Below, one piece after another: positions 1 through 13,700 of a stretch of 64,000 nucleotides of DNA. The stretch's first letter is position 1. Each line of letters begins with the position of its first letter. The DNA comes from Ectocarpus siliculosus. Its lineage: Eukaryota > Sar > Phaeophyceae > Ectocarpales > Ectocarpaceae. Below the pieces are notes generated by a model that saw only the letters and a list, made by a program, of their open reading frames with translations, did not search any database and had not been told where the DNA came from. A program made the position numbers and the translations under genes. The stretch is from assembly GCA_000310025.1 (NCBI GenBank), contig FN647768.1:194746-258745 (forward strand), given 5' to 3'.

Positions 1-740
1 ACATGACAGGCAGACTTTCCGGAACCGTACATCCGGCCACAGGTAGGTAACCACTCCGCCGGCCAGTCGCGTTCGTCGTAATGGCTTGGCTGATAAAAAA
101 TTGAGTTTGGAATGCTCGATATCATTTGATCGGTCGATCGAAAGGTCGACTTGAATTCACTTTTTTTTTGTGTCGTCGATTGGCCCACTGGTTGTAAACC
201 GCCAACTTTGAAAGGGCGAACTTGAACTAAATGAGACCCGAATCCGATGTATTAGGGTTGTAGGGTTGGGATTAAGGGTTGTATACTTGATTCTTTTTGT
301 TTTTTGCTCTGAGACAGTCTTCGATGGAGAGGAGGCAAAGGACGCAAGGAATCGTAACGTTGCTGACTAGTTTTCTCGGTCCCCTTGAAACACGACGGGT
401 GGGTGTGAAAAGCGATTTTGTAATGCTGTAGATAACGATAGTAGAGTGCTCTCTCCCTCGGGGGGGTGGCGTTGGGACCTAAAATGTGTTTCACAGGGAG
501 AGACTCATGCACTTAGCAGCAGTACCGTGAAGATCACCGACCAACACAAATGCAGTGCTACGTAAAGAACGCCAGAGGTATCTCAGCCACATCTATGTGT
601 CTCTTCTACACCCCACACTCCGTTGTCGTTTTTCACGAACGATCAAAGTTTAAAGTCAACAAGACGCAAGAGCGCTTGCCATCGGTTGCGTCAAAACGAG
701 ATACAGTATAGTATTTGTTGAACCAGAATTATCTTGTTGC
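1..740. other. No gene recognised
   Basis: AT-rich, low-information sequence. The open frames here are short and show no recognisable domain or splice pattern. I see nothing I can name. Confidence 0.5.
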
Positions 741-748
741 ATACGTAT

Positions 749-1000
749 CCGGAGCACCACCCAAAACGTGCGGAACGACGGTTCAGCGGGAACTGTTCTA
801 TCGCGCCCTGTAGACTAATGATCAACCGCCCTTGTACTGACTACTGTGCGCTCGTCTTGTCCGTCGCACACACACCGCGCCCGATGTGCAATAAAATTAT
901 TATTTGTTACACGTAGACGGGATAAAGAGCAGACTGGAGGAGGGGGCGGGTTAGCCACTTCCACGACATGCAGGCCGCATTGTTAATTATAATTCATAGG
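749..1000 (+). repeat. Dispersed repeat, direct copy of 41395-41840
   Basis: The stretch beginning CCGGAGCACCACCC and containing GTGCGGAACGACG, the GCGCCCTGTA block, CGCGCCCGA and AGACTGGAGGA recurs in the same order and strand at 41395-41840. The two copies are diverged by substitutions and small indels. The later copy carries a 225-bp inverted-repeat element that is absent here, so this is a related empty site. No coding function is visible. Confidence 0.65.
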
Positions 1001-1079
1001 TAGCACATTTGTCTACATCTATGGTCGTTGAGCCAAACCCGCGGTGGAGATTGGTGGGAGGAGGGAGGCGGTGTAGTGC

Positions 1080-1850
1080 TTGAATCTTACCGACTTGCCG
1101 ACACAACGGTTTGGTAGCGAAAGTTCAAGTTCTTCAAATTGCGTTGTGGGTGCTGAAAGATTCCGCACAGACAGACAGCGTCACCTCCACCATTTGGCCG
1201 TGGCTTGGCTTGCAGTGGACTCAGGGTGCTGCTCTTCAAGGATTAGGGGTAGACCCGTAAAGATCCATTGGTCGGTCAAGATCGAGGGCGTAGGTGAAGC
1301 AGGTGAGACGAAAGAGGTCCCTCCTTGCACCTCAAGGCCTGCCGTGGGACTGCTGTCAGAATCTTTATATGTCCCTTCGGGTAGATGCCATCCGGCTGGA
1401 GACCGCAGTTTTTCTCCAAGCGGTCTTTTGAAGGAGTGGAAAAGACCGGCGCCGAGCGCCAAGGGGGCCGATCAATATCAGGATATGTCAGGATAAACGG
1501 CGGTACCCGAGGAACAGCTTGGTCACATTGTATTGAGGGGGTGGATTGCGGCTCACAGCGGCGTCGCCGGTAGGGAACGAAGCTCTCCAAAGATCTTTGT
1601 CTGCTCCTCCTCTGCTGCGGCTCAGTCGAAAAACCACAGGTGTGATTCACAGCAGTTCGTTTGGTTGTTTTTGCCCCCTGCACCCACCGTTGTCACAAGC
1701 AAGCAACACTGCTCATCACACCACGGACTACTCAAGCGGAGTTGTTAAACTCCTGCTGTGAGGTTGGAGTAATGCCAGGACTGGACTTGCTTGTGGTTGC
1801 TGTGAGAGTGGCTCTTGCACCGTGTGATCATCATCAGTCAGTGTACTCGA
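1080..1850 (+). repeat. Dispersed repeat, inverted copy at about 40385-40870
   Basis: The block ATGCCATCCGGCTGGAGACC followed by CGCAGTTTTTCTCC is found reverse-complemented near 40735-40770. CACCGTTGTCACAAGC and the ACTCAAGC..GTTGTTAAA block are found reverse-complemented near 40440-40490. Identity is partial, with indels. Several short overlapping frames on both strands come from this repeat and none looks like a real gene. Class unknown; probably an old transposon remnant. Confidence 0.6.
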
Positions 1851-1999
1851 AATAAAAAGTCCAGTAAAAAGTCCAGTACCCAGCCGGTTTTCTCCACTCA
1901 CTGCAAAGACTCCAACACATCCCGTTCGACTGCTGGGTATATATCTCGAATGGATAGTCTCTCCGTGCGTGTATTCATTTTCCTCAAATCTTTTGGTGC

Positions 2000-2940
2000 G
2001 TGCGTGAGCACATCATACATGTATATGTTTCACTTGCTGCTGACGGAACAGAATGTAAATAGTTCGGACCTTTGCCCTAGAGTTTCTCTGCCAGAGAACC
2101 CCGCTTTTGGGGGACGGATGGAATCCAAATATCATTTGACTTTTTATTGTTCTCTGGGTTCTCGTTTGAATCAGAGACCGCGGATGATTTGATGATTTTT
2201 TATCATTCATTCCGTTCTCGCGTCCAGTTTTGGCTTTTTAGTTCCAGATCCAAAGAAGACAAAAAACCTTGAGAACGAAAAAATTACAAACGACCCTCCC
2301 ACTGGCTCCCACAACCACGCCCCTCCTACTACTGTTGCCAACGCTGTGTGCATGCAACAATAGCCTTTCCCTAACGCAATATGTCTATACGATACGTAGA
2401 GCACAGTCTGATGATACATAGAATACCACCAAACAAACTGTCCTGCTGGATGGGGCTAATAATGGTGTTTGTTGGATCAAAGCAAACGCGGGCATGCACG
2501 CTTCCGAGCGGATCTTTCTTGGCATTGAAAAGAGGCTATCCAAGCTCGGACGCGGGTGGGTGTTTGACGCGACGAAGCACAGAGAAAACAATGCACCCGA
2601 AAAGTGGAGCTTCGAAGCTCAAATTGTAAGAAGATGGAAATCTGAACTTGAAAGCGCAAACAAACACTTAATTAAACTCAAAAGACCCAGTGTGAGCACG
2701 AGGCGGGGCTTAACGTTCGTTCGGAGTTGAGGCTACGGCTTGCTTGCGCTTGAGAGGCGAGGCCTTCGAGAATTCATGCTTCCTGGTGGTTGGTTTTGGT
2801 TTTGACGAAAGGGCGCTAGCACGCATGTTATGTGCATGAAGTACTTTTGCTGTGATGCATGCATGCTCGTTCCATTTTGATTTTGGAAACAAATAAATTG
2901 AGTGTAGACTACTGATGAGTGCCCTCGAAACAGCATGGTA
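2000..2940. other. Intergenic, no gene recognised
   Basis: Only short overlapping frames on both strands, without domain matches or paired splice sites. Nothing supportable. Confidence 0.4.
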
Positions 2941-2944
2941 GTTA

Positions 2945-3085
2945 GTGTGAGTCTCACCGAAAACTGAGTGTAATGATGAGTGAGTGTAATGACTCGTAGC
3001 ATAATGATAGTGTGAGTCTCGCCGAAAATTGAGGGTGGTAGTAGTAATGATGAGTCTCACCGAAATTGAGTGAAATGATGAGCGA
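2945..3085. repeat. Short degenerate tandem repeat (GAGTCTCACCGAAA unit)
   Basis: The word GAGTCTCACCGAAA (with A/G and length variants) followed by TTGAGTG and then TAATGATGAG occurs three times, near 2948, 3015 and 3053. Spacing is uneven at about 40-65 bp. Function unknown. Confidence 0.65.
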
Positions 3086-4071
3086 AAAGGCACCCACAGT
3101 TTGTTCCGTGCGTATTAATCGCCCCTGCGCTGCGGAGATAGATGTATGTGAGGATGGGTGTGGGTGGAAAAAACCCAACAACAACAGTGAACACACAGCA
3201 AGCAGCGAGTGACGGTGCAGGCTGGATAGAAGACACGCACCACAACATCAAAGCTCTTTACGCAACAAAACCCCGGCACGAAGAAAGTGAGCTCAAAGAT
3301 GTTGGTTCGGAGCGGAACACCCCAGTGTCTCGTCCAATCAGCGTCGTCGCGAATCTTAACCGTGGCAGAACGAAACAGCAGTATTGTGAATGCATGTATG
3401 TGCGAACGACGCCGTTTGCAACGCTTTTCGTCCTTTTGGCGGTGCGGGCAGCTCGCCGTGCACGACGCGCCCTGAGCCCGCGACGACGGCCGGGGTCTTG
3501 CAGAGAGAGGGCGTCAAGCGGGCTCCGCGAAGTAGCAGGCCGAATGGGGCCCGGTGGGAGGCTGGCCGCGCCCGTGAAGTTTTTCGTCTCGATATTAAAG
3601 TATGCCTATTGCCCACGTTGGGCTGTGAGGCGTCGAGCTGGAGCTTGAGTGAATAATGCATACCTCTATAAATATGGACTCCCTAGTATACGGGCTCGAA
3701 TGGCATCCAGTTAGTTAAGAGTCAAACAGGGAATGCCTTTGTTTTTCGTGGTGCAGTTCCTTCCCATGATACGTCGTCATGCAGGCACCAACAAAGTTTT
3801 ATATCAGGGCGTTACCCCGCACCCAGATCAAAACCACCCCAAGCTTGCTCCATTGGTGATAGTGCAGTGTTTCCACGTTCGACTAAGCTCGACGGCCATC
3901 GGCGCGGCACTGTTTATTGCGGAGATATTTTCGACGGTGACCTCCAGCGTGTGAAGCAGAACCCCCCCCCTTGCGTGCGTATACCACCCCCGTTACGTCT
4001 CTCTGGATGTCAAGCAAGGTGCGCTGGTAGGGGCCTGCAACATCCAACCGCGCTGCGAGCGCGAAGAAGAG

Positions 4072-7000
4072 ATGGATCGAGCCAGTACCGTGGCAGGGAT
4101 TATTGCAGCCTCCCTGTACTGCGTTCGGAGTGGTGCCTATTCCACCACCACTACTTACGATGATTCCTACACATCCAGCAGTCCTAGTTACTACGTCACT
4201 GTTCCTTCCGCTTACAGCAGTACTACAAGTGACTGCATCGGTGTATATGTAACCGACGGATGGTGCGACTTGGAGAACAACAACGCCGAGTGCAACTGGG
4301 ACGGTGGAGATGTGAGTCTTCTTGAGTATGCGAGGCTGTTGCTACAAGTGTTGCAAGGGCATGTAGACGGACTAAGGATGGTGTGGTACGCCTTTAGGGC
4401 CGTTGAAGACATGATACATCGATAGCATTTAGCTACATACGTTGTTCAACAACGCGTTCGGCAGCCTTGTTGGCATCTTAAGAAGTGGCAACAAATGTCA
4501 CGAGACTTGTTATTCAGGTTAACGTGCAGCTGTGACCAACGGTACCTCCCTCGCCCCCCCCCCTGCCCATCCCGTTTCGCTTCCTTCCCCCTTGCCCTTC
4601 CTGCCCTTCTCCTGTGGGTGCGCACGGAATGCATCAATAGTGCTGCGAGTGCACCTGTGTTGATAGCCAATATGAATGTGGCATCCAGGGCTTCTCCTGT
4701 CTGGACCCCTCCGCGACTGATTTATACGACTGTGGGGAAACGCCGGCCGCTACTCCTTGCTCGGCGGAAGCTCAGGAGGCGTGGGTGGTGGAAGACTCTG
4801 CACAGGCACAGGCTCTGGCAGCCAACGTCAACTGTTCCGGCGGGTCGTTCCAGGTGGAGTGGAGAGGAAGCGTGTCCTTAGATGCACCTATCTTCATCGT
4901 GCACGGGACCGATCTCAACGTGACGGGCGGCGGTGAAGCGAGCGCTGTCATCGACGGGAATGGAACCACGCGATTGTTTTCCGTCGACAACGCCACCCTC
5001 CGCTTGAGAGGGGTGGAGCTCCGCTCCGGTTTTAGCGCCATCGGCGGGGCGATTGCAGCGTCTGGTGCCACGTTGGCGTTTCACAACACAAGTTTTGTCA
5101 ACAACAGCGCTGGCACTAACGGAGGGGCGCTGTGGTTGACCGATTCGAGCGTCTCGTGGGGGGGGGGCACAGAATTCATTAGCAACACTGCTGCTGAGTC
5201 CGGAGGTGCGATTTTCCTTCTGAACGGATCGTACGTAAGCTCTACCGGAGACACGAACTTTGTGCGGAACGGCGCACTTGTCGACGGAGGCGCGGTGGGA
5301 TCGGTTGCCTCGGACTCTGTTCTGAGCCCCGAAGACTCCACCCTTTCCATCGATGGCCCCACGGCTTTCGTGAACAACACGTCCGGAGAGAACGGCGGCG
5401 CCTTAGCTCTGCTTGGAGGGCTTTCGATTTCTGTCAACACGGAGGAAACCAACTTTGTCGATAACTCTGCTGACTTGGCGGGAGGAGCCGTCTACGTCTC
5501 CGACACAGCAATCGGCCCGACATTTTCCGACGTTATATTCGACTCCAACTCCGCTCAGGTCGGAGGAGCAGTCTCCGCCTTAGGGTCTGGGAACGTGAAA
5601 GGGGGCGAAAACGACCAGCTTCTTCCGACCACTTTCAGCCGATGCCGGTTCACCTTCAACCGGGCAACAGCAACGGGTGGGGCTGTCGACAGCGCGAGTG
5701 GACAAGATCTTTTCGAAGACACCGTGTTTAGGGGCAACCAAGCGGTGACGGGGGGTGCGCTGAGACTGGCGGGCAGGGCGTCTTTAGTAAATTGTTCATT
5801 TGTGGAGAACATTTCCGACGAGGGGGAGGGCGCGGCAGTGTCCAACGTCGGTGTCATTTCGGAGATCAGCAACACGAGCTTCAGCGGGAACGTCTTCAAC
5901 TGCGCGCCAGACACATTCCTGAACTACACTGTACGTGGTACAATGTTGGCACGCTGATTGTCGGCTATGGTACGTCGTTGTACCCCCCGACTCAGAAATG
6001 TGTGTCACCCACCTCGTCGTCAGACAGTATGTCGTAGCACGCACGTTACTGTACACATGACAGCGCTCTACGCTATTAATAGTAGTACCTCTAACAATTG
6101 ACTCCCTGGCTACACTCCCCAATCTCTAACGCCTGGTGATCAACAGTCAGGAGATCCGTTGGACGAAGCCTGTAGTGGATGCCAAACTACCTGCGATGGA
6201 TGCGTCCAACCGCCCGTGGTCCCGTTATGCTCGGACGTGATTCCCCATTCGAGGAGCGATGGTGGCTTGGTTACCCTGGAAACCCTCTCGATCGATCCCG
6301 GCTATTGGAGGGCCACTAATTCTAGTACAGAAGTCCTGGCGTGCTACAACGTCGACGCCTGCGTTGGGGGTATTACGGGGGCAACTGAGTACTGTGTTGA
6401 GGGTTACGAAGGGCCATGTGAGTGACGTTTAGGTGGAAGAACAAACTTGAATGCCAGCAAGTTTTGTTCATTGGGCTTCACCAAGTAATGTACATGGACA
6501 TATTATTTCGTTCGTACAAGCCGGTACCCATCTGTGCTTCCATGTTTCCTGTCCCCTAGGTTGTTTCAGCACTGTAATAGTAGGACCGGAAGCAACGAGC
6601 TCGTTTCTTGACTGAACGCTGATGTTCTGCATGAGTGGAGAGAGAAAAGGGGCGTGTCGCCGCAGCAGAACAAGAAATGTCACCATTTCGAGCTCTTCTC
6701 TCTGGCAGCAGCACGGTCAGCTAACTCCCTAGACTCTCCCGAACTCCACCGCCCGGTTTTACCTGTATTGGACCAGATTGTGCCATTTGCAGTGACGATT
6801 ACTCGGCCCAACTGGGATTCGCCTGCAGCAAGTGCCCCAACAGAGCCGGCGGTATCCTGCTCGCAACCGCTCTTGCCGTGATAGGACTCTTCACCGTCGT
6901 TGCCGTGGTCTCATACGTGGCATGGAGGGTGGGTCCGAACACGGGATGCGGAATGGCAGGGCACCTGAAACGGTACCTCCCGCTCCAGACTTTGAAGATC

Positions 7001-8605
7001 CTTGTGGTGGCGTGGCAGATCGTGACTCAGGTGCAGAAAGCGAAGGGGGTGTGTCCCTCATGTGTGGTACCGGTATGTAGTCCTTGGATGCAGTTCTCGA
7101 GAAAGAACGTGGAAAGCCCGCCAAACTCTTGTACCCCGCTACGTCGCTTCTTCTGAACCAGATGGATCCCGACCTCGTCTTTTCGTGGTTCAGTCACAAG
7201 TGAGAGTCAAACTACACGTTGGTTCAACACCACTCCGTGTTTTTGGCAGCGCCTACTGCTTTAGGACGCTGTGGGTCTGTAAACACCGGTGCGTTAATCA
7301 TGCCAATGTTCTGCATCTCGAGGCCCCACATAGCGTGGGAACAACAACTCATACTGCCCTCCCGTTGGACTCTCGATACGTGCGGAGAGTACACAAACGT
7401 TGCCTGAGGCTTTTTCCTCCTCTCCGCACAAGGCACTTCCCCGACCAGCTCTCCTTTCTCCTCCTTCCAAGAAAATCACCCCCCTGCCGCACGATGCTTG
7501 TTCCGCATCAACGCAGTTTACTTCCGCGGCGAACGTGACCTACCCGGACGTGTACCAGCGCCTCCTGAATGGCCTGGACGTGTTCAACTTCGATATTTCC
7601 TGGATAATATCGGCTGGTTGCGTCATGAACCTTGATTTTCACGACCGGCTGCTGCTCTCGACGATCGGTCCCATCATGGCTCTGCTATGCCTGGCGGCAA
7701 CCTACAGAGCTGGTTCGCGCATCAACCGCGGAAATGCGGCGACCCTGCAGCTTGTTTGGGACAGGCATGTGTCGATGGTGCTCCTATTGGTGTTTGTGGT
7801 CTACTCCAGCGTCAGCTCTGTTGTGTTTCAGACTTTTGCGTGCGACCAGCTCGAGGGCGGCGGGGAATACCTGCGTGCGGACTACCGCATCGAGTGCGAT
7901 TCCTCCAAGCATCAAGGATTCCGTGTGTACGCAGGGTTCATGATTCTGCTGTACCCGGTGGGCATCCCTGCCTTCTACGGCGCTCTTCTGTTCAGGGATC
8001 GCGACGTGCTGGAAAAGGATCCGGACGGTCGAGAAGATCCTCCCCGTGTCGCTTCGATCTCTAACCTGTGGCAGCCGTACAGGCCTTCGGTGTACTACTA
8101 CGAGGTGATTGAATGCGGTCGCCGTATTCTGCTGACCGGCCTAGTCGTGTTCATCTACCCAAACACAGCCGCCCAGATTGCGATAACGCTCATCATGACC
8201 GTCGTCTTTGCGGTGCTCTCAGAAGCCTTACGCCCATACGCGCAAGCGTGGGACACCTGGGTCAGTCGCGTGAGTCACGCCGTAGTCTTCATGAGCGTGT
8301 ACGTCGCGCTCCTGCTCAAGGTAGACGTGTCCAACGAGAAGGGAAGTAGCCAAAAGGTCTTTGAGGCCGTTCTCGTTGCGGCGCACGCTTGCATGATTTT
8401 GGCGGTTGTGGTGGAGACGATCTTGCTGGGGTGCCCGTCGAGGGTGAAGGAACAAGACGAACCGGCGCCAAGGGTTGGCGGCGATAGCGTGACGATGAGG
8501 TTTTCGTACACGAACAAGATGAAGATAGGTTGTGCGGGCAACTCGTCTGCTGAGGACGATGACGACGACCACGTGAACGAGGCGGGCCTGACACCCGTAG
8601 GATGA
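4072..8605 (+). CDS. LNR (Notch) + Pmp beta-helix multi-span membrane protein, copy 1
   Basis: Five exons join in phase: 4072-4311, 4650-5930, 6147-6417, 6777-7030 and 7517-8605 (about 1,044 aa). Residues 1-22 look like a signal peptide. A Ser/Thr/Tyr-rich linker is followed by a Lin12/Notch repeat (GWCDLENNNAECNWDGGD), split by intron 1 and continued by CTCVDSQYECG. Exon 2 holds many Pmp-type GGAL/GGAI and FxxN(S/T) repeats, as in chlamydial polymorphic membrane proteins, with numerous N-glycosylation sites; it should fold as an extracellular right-handed beta-helix. Exon 3 is Cys-rich and ends in GYEGP, joined to YCAICSDDYSA in exon 4. A membrane span (ILLATALAVIGLF) follows, then about six more spans in exon 5 and an acidic tail (EDDDDD). 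The architecture suggests a surface receptor or adhesion protein; ligand and activity are unknown. All splice sites are GT-AG. The paralog is at 27930-32436. Confidence 0.85.
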
Positions 8606-9361
8606 GGTACAGAACACCGCATTCTTTACAGGCGATGTACCGTCAGTGTTTGATTGGCCGTGCTTGTGTAGCAGAACGCTTGTTAGACTTGATAGAGAAT
8701 ACGGCGGTGTGTCCCGAGGGCGGGGGTTCGCAATACACTCGGGAAATATTGGGTTGTGTCAAGGATGATCGTAGACAGACATACATACACAGTCTGTCGG
8801 CCTTCCAGTTGTGTTTGTTGTTGTGTCTTTCCACAACGTTCCAAGCGAACGAAGCAAAGTTTGGGAGAGAACTAGCGGGGGCAAGAACCGAATGCTCGTA
8901 TCGGGAGTTCTGCTCAGCCGGCGACTGTAGCAATATGATCATACGGTGTCTGCATTGGGTGGCTTGGCATTGGCACACCATCAATGGGCGGCTGGGGAAG
9001 GTCGGGAAGCGCGTGCTAACATTTCAGACCCTTGCACTTCGAAGAGCGAGTCGTGTGCTGAACGGGATTAGCATACGACAGCAGGTGATGGACGTTTTCT
9101 TTGTGGAACTCGTATAGGTGGCATGGACAGGCACCTGGGAAGGTATTTTGGGAACAGAGAAGGTTTTATTAGCGTCGAGGACTTTTTTTTTTTTTGCATG
9201 TCGGGTATGAGTTCGGTCGTTTAACTCCTCCGATTGACGCGACGGGACGGGGTGGGGGCTCTGACATACCTCAGAGACTCCAAGAGGAGAAATTTCTGCC
9301 TTTTCTTGCATATGAAACGACAGATTATTGTGGTGAGCTGCTGATGTTTTCCTTCGGAGTT

Positions 9362-9560
<199 letters not shown>

Positions 9561-9799
9561 ATTGTTGTCGTTGTTGGTGTGTTTTGTTTGGAACAAATAA
9601 TATGTTGAATAACTTCGCTCAACGAAAGGAAGGTACTACGAGTAGCCTCTATTTTAGTCTACCTCTCAAAGAAGTTGAGGTCTGCTCCTTAGCCGTTGTC
9701 AGCGAGGAGGAGGCTTAGGATTAGCATCCATACAATCAATGCTGTTCCGGGCACCCCCTGCCCGGATCCTCTCCCCTCACGATGTCGCCGAACATTACT

Positions 9800-10798
9800 C
9801 TCTTCGGAAGGAAGTAATCAGTGTTGGGGTTGTCTTACTACTATCATATGTTCGTGAGGTGGATTATGCCATCCTTACGAAGGCTACTGCGGTAGTGCTC
9901 ATGTGTGGTTTTGCGCTATGCAGGTGCGCAAGTGCGTGACCGTCCATCGGTCATTTGGATCTTCGGGGTATCTCCGGTAGTAGGATCTTTGGCAAGTTGT
10001 CGCGCGTTCCTTGCTGTCATGTATTCCGAGTTCCGAATGCGTCTTGCGACTGTTGCTCGCGTGCCTCGGTGTTTGTGATGCACCTGGGTGCCCACTCTCT
10101 TCCGTTGCTTGTGTCTATGAGGACGACCAATAAAACGACTTTACCATCTCTTCACATTGTCAACCGGGACAGCCGTGCTCATCCAGCAGCACTCGGCTTG
10201 GGGCCAATCAACATCATACGCATGTATGTACAGTATGCATGTGTGAGTGTGTTTTCGTCCTATCTAATATGCCGACAGTCCCCATTTTTTTGTATGCTCT
10301 ACACTTTGTCAGTGTATTTTTTCGACAACTACACCCATCCACAGGGTCACACATGAGGGCATACTATAGTCTACGTACTCTAGAAAAAAATGCTCCAGCG
10401 ACAAGTATTCGCGGCCGTGTGCATAGGAGAGCTGCCGATTGATATGTTTCTGCTCGAGCGGTGGTACCCGAAAACCCGCAGCGGAGTCGGTGGTGTATAC
10501 CTTCCTGAGCAGCTGGTGCAGTAGTGGTCGCGGCGCGGGGCCCACGTCATTCATTCGTACCCAACCTCGTTCAAATTTAAAATGTCAAAATAGCGGATGT
10601 CAAAATAGCGGGGATGTGTTGTCAATGTCCCCGCATCCAATTGTGCGGTGGAACATAAAGCGGGGGGATAAAAATGTAACCGTCGGTTCGGCTTCTTCCG
10701 ACTTGGGCGGCGTTCGCGTCGAACTCCCTCACCGTGTTTGTGGGCTCAGAGCGTTCATTGCTTTGTCAGAGGATTTGGCAGAGACAGCACGCTGCGCC
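9800..10798. other. Intergenic; 5' flank of the dynein light chain gene
   Basis: No recognisable exon. It is the inner boundary of the inverted duplication and the probable upstream region of the gene starting at 10799. No promoter motif can be assigned with confidence. Confidence 0.4.
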
Positions 10799-13700
10799 AT
10801 GGCTCTGGTGGGGACGGTGCCCGAGATATCGGAGGCCGAATTTCGGAAGGTGATTTCGAAACCCCTCATCAAGGTGAGCGTGACGATCGCTTACTTACCT
10901 GCTGCGTGCGAGGGTACCGTCCTGCCCGGATTTGGATAGCAAAAAAGAGAGTAGACGCCGTGAGGATGAACAAGCCAAGGCGCCGGTTCTTAGGTGGTGT
11001 TATCGTTGTGGTAAACAACCAGTCCTAACAGCTGGGCCAGAGAGGTAATGGAGAGAGACAGAGACACCGCGAGCAGCACAGCTCGGCACAGATACGCTCA
11101 GCTTCTTGTCCGTCGTATAACGACTACACAGAGAGCATGGACACATACATCCTGCATATACCCACCCGTTCTGCATGAACTTACGCGTTTAATCAAAGAA
11201 ATTTTGGAGCCAGTCTGCCACAAGTGCCAACCAAAGATTTGACCTACAATTGTACCTGGTAGACTAATAAACTACAGTCGTCTACCGAGCTACTGTACAC
11301 AAAAACGTCACAAGCAACCAACAGCAAACAGCGAGAGAACAACCAGGTCAGAGATATTCTGACCGAGGTCTTGGCGGCGGGCTCCTAAAATTATTAGCCG
11401 GAATATGCTCTTCAGACGCATACACCAAGTATATCTACCCTACTACGCAATCCAACCCCAAACGCTGCTGTACGTAGCGTTGCTGTGTCGTCTACAGTCT
11501 TTCATTTAGGCAGCACAGGTGTCGCGCATTTTATCATCGATCTGCTTGTAGTCTATCAGAATACCGGCAAACGTATCACCACTACGGGTTGTTCTACAAG
11601 TGACGGTTCAAATGACGTGAGGCTGCTAGAATCGCGCCAGTGTGCGATACGGGTGTTATTACCCATTGCGGAATACGGCAAAATACCATCAGCCCCGTGC
11701 AATTGACGTTATTGCGGTTTTGTGGAGGCGCTGGTTGCGCCTGGTCAGGCCTGTCTTCTGTCTAGCGGTTGACGAAAATAAACTCTCAATCTTGTGGCCA
11801 CAATAGTGGTCACAAGACGATCTCTGGTGCCATATCACTTTTCCGTACCACGACGTGTGCACAGCCACAGATTAGACTAGAGTATAGCCCCTCTAACTTA
11901 CTGCAAAGAAACTTTCGACCAACGGATCTGCCCACAACTCTGAGTGCGGGGGAACGGCACGGCCTCCTCAAACGTCTTCGGCACGCGGAGGTTGCTGGCG
12001 AGGCAGTGGGGAAGGTCTGGAGTCTTTTCAGGCGAGTGCGTGGCGCGAAGAGCGGCGTCAACGTCGTCGCCGGTACCGATTGTCACCGCGAAAACCCGCT
12101 GCTTCCCGGGCCCCCCGGCTGCCACGCCCCCCGCGGTTCCTGCGCCCCCCCCGCTCCCGAGGCCTCCAATAATTGGATCCTGCGGCGGCAGGAGGGGCAT
12201 GGTAGCCGGGGGGGGCGTGGCAGCTGGGGGCCCCGGGAGGCCGCATGTGTTAGCGACGACATTCGGCACCCACGAGAGCTTTTGACGCCGTTCTTCGCGC
12301 TGAGCGCTCGCCTGACAAGACTTCAGCCTTCCAACCGCTTCGCCAGCGACCTCCGCGTGCCGAAGACGTTCAAGGAGGCCATGTGGTTCAGGTTTGTGAG
12401 AAGATCCCGTAGGTTGAGATTTTTGTTGGCTTGTTCGTTGGATGCACTTTGAGCCAGTGTATGTAGCAGCCAGTAGAAATCTCCGTAAGTACCAAGTGGG
12501 CGTGATCGTCTGGGGAGCACAAGCACCTTCCGAAAAATCCAACAATCGTTTCCCATCTCGGCCCGATGAGGGACTTGCTTTCGACTCTAAATTACGTGAG
12601 CCACCCGAATCATCGACCATGCACATCTTTGAGACGTCCCAATGTGGGCAGAAAGAAACAAAACCGTTGGTGTAGAGGACAATTAGAACGAATGGGTGTA
12701 CCGCTGTCAGCATAGAATGATGACCCGTTTTTCTAGGACTGAGCTACAGTAGGTTTGCGAGATGCGCTTTGCCTGATCCAACCGCTAGACAGCAGTCTCA
12801 GTGTAGCTAACAAGAGTGAACGTGCGTTGGCCTAGTCCACACACACACGTAGCTCTAAGCGTTGCCACGGCCCCCTGTGTGCGTACGAACTCCGCAGCTT
12901 ATCGACAGCCGCAGAGGCCACTCTCCTCATTTGATTTTATCTGATTTGTGCGACAATACGACACGTGAGCTGACGACAGCCATTGAATACCGTGGTCTTT
13001 TCGTGCTACGGCGACTGAGCAGAGCTCGGATATGCCGCCAGAGATCGTTCAAGAAGCCGTAGAGATTGTCACCATGTCGGTCGACAAGTTCATCAACGTC
13101 AAGAACTACGAGGTAATGCCGCCCTTATCGGTTTGTAGTGTCATTGATTCGCCACGAATGGTCGGGCTCAGGACAGCAACTGAGGGACCCCGGTTTTGGA
13201 GCTGGGAAGTAACAAGCATTTAGCAGGGGGGACAAAGCTTGCCGCATCCTAGCAGAGAGGTCGGGAGTCTATGAATGGGAACTGCATGATTAGGCTTGTC
13301 GGTGGGATCAATTCCACGATATACTCTTTGAGCTAACTGTCGTCATCTGCCCACCGATGCCCTCCTATAGACTATGTGCAAACGTGGTGTCTTTTTTATG
13401 GGTGGCTCTCAACACGGCCTAGAATAGAACAATGCAACCGAAAAGCTGATCAGGATGGCCCACTTACGTGATGGTAGAGCTGTTCCGTAATACTGTCGGA
13501 TGTCAAAGCACCACCAGAACCCATTGCACAGGCACAAATGATCCCGCTTGTTGGTGGTGATCGCCTAGAACATCTTCGAGTCAAGGCAAACACGGCGGCA
13601 GGCGGTTCTTTTCTGCCGCTGTTCCGTCACAGCGGCCGTTAATTATGTGTGAATGGTTCGAAACTGATTGATGCGGAAGCCATTCGCTTGCACTCAGTCG

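Noticed and set aside
11898-12713. 271-codon open frame on the minus strand
   Set aside because: It spans the palindromic foldback in the dynein light chain intron; the other strand has a mirror-image frame, and composition is Gly/Pro-rich without a domain.
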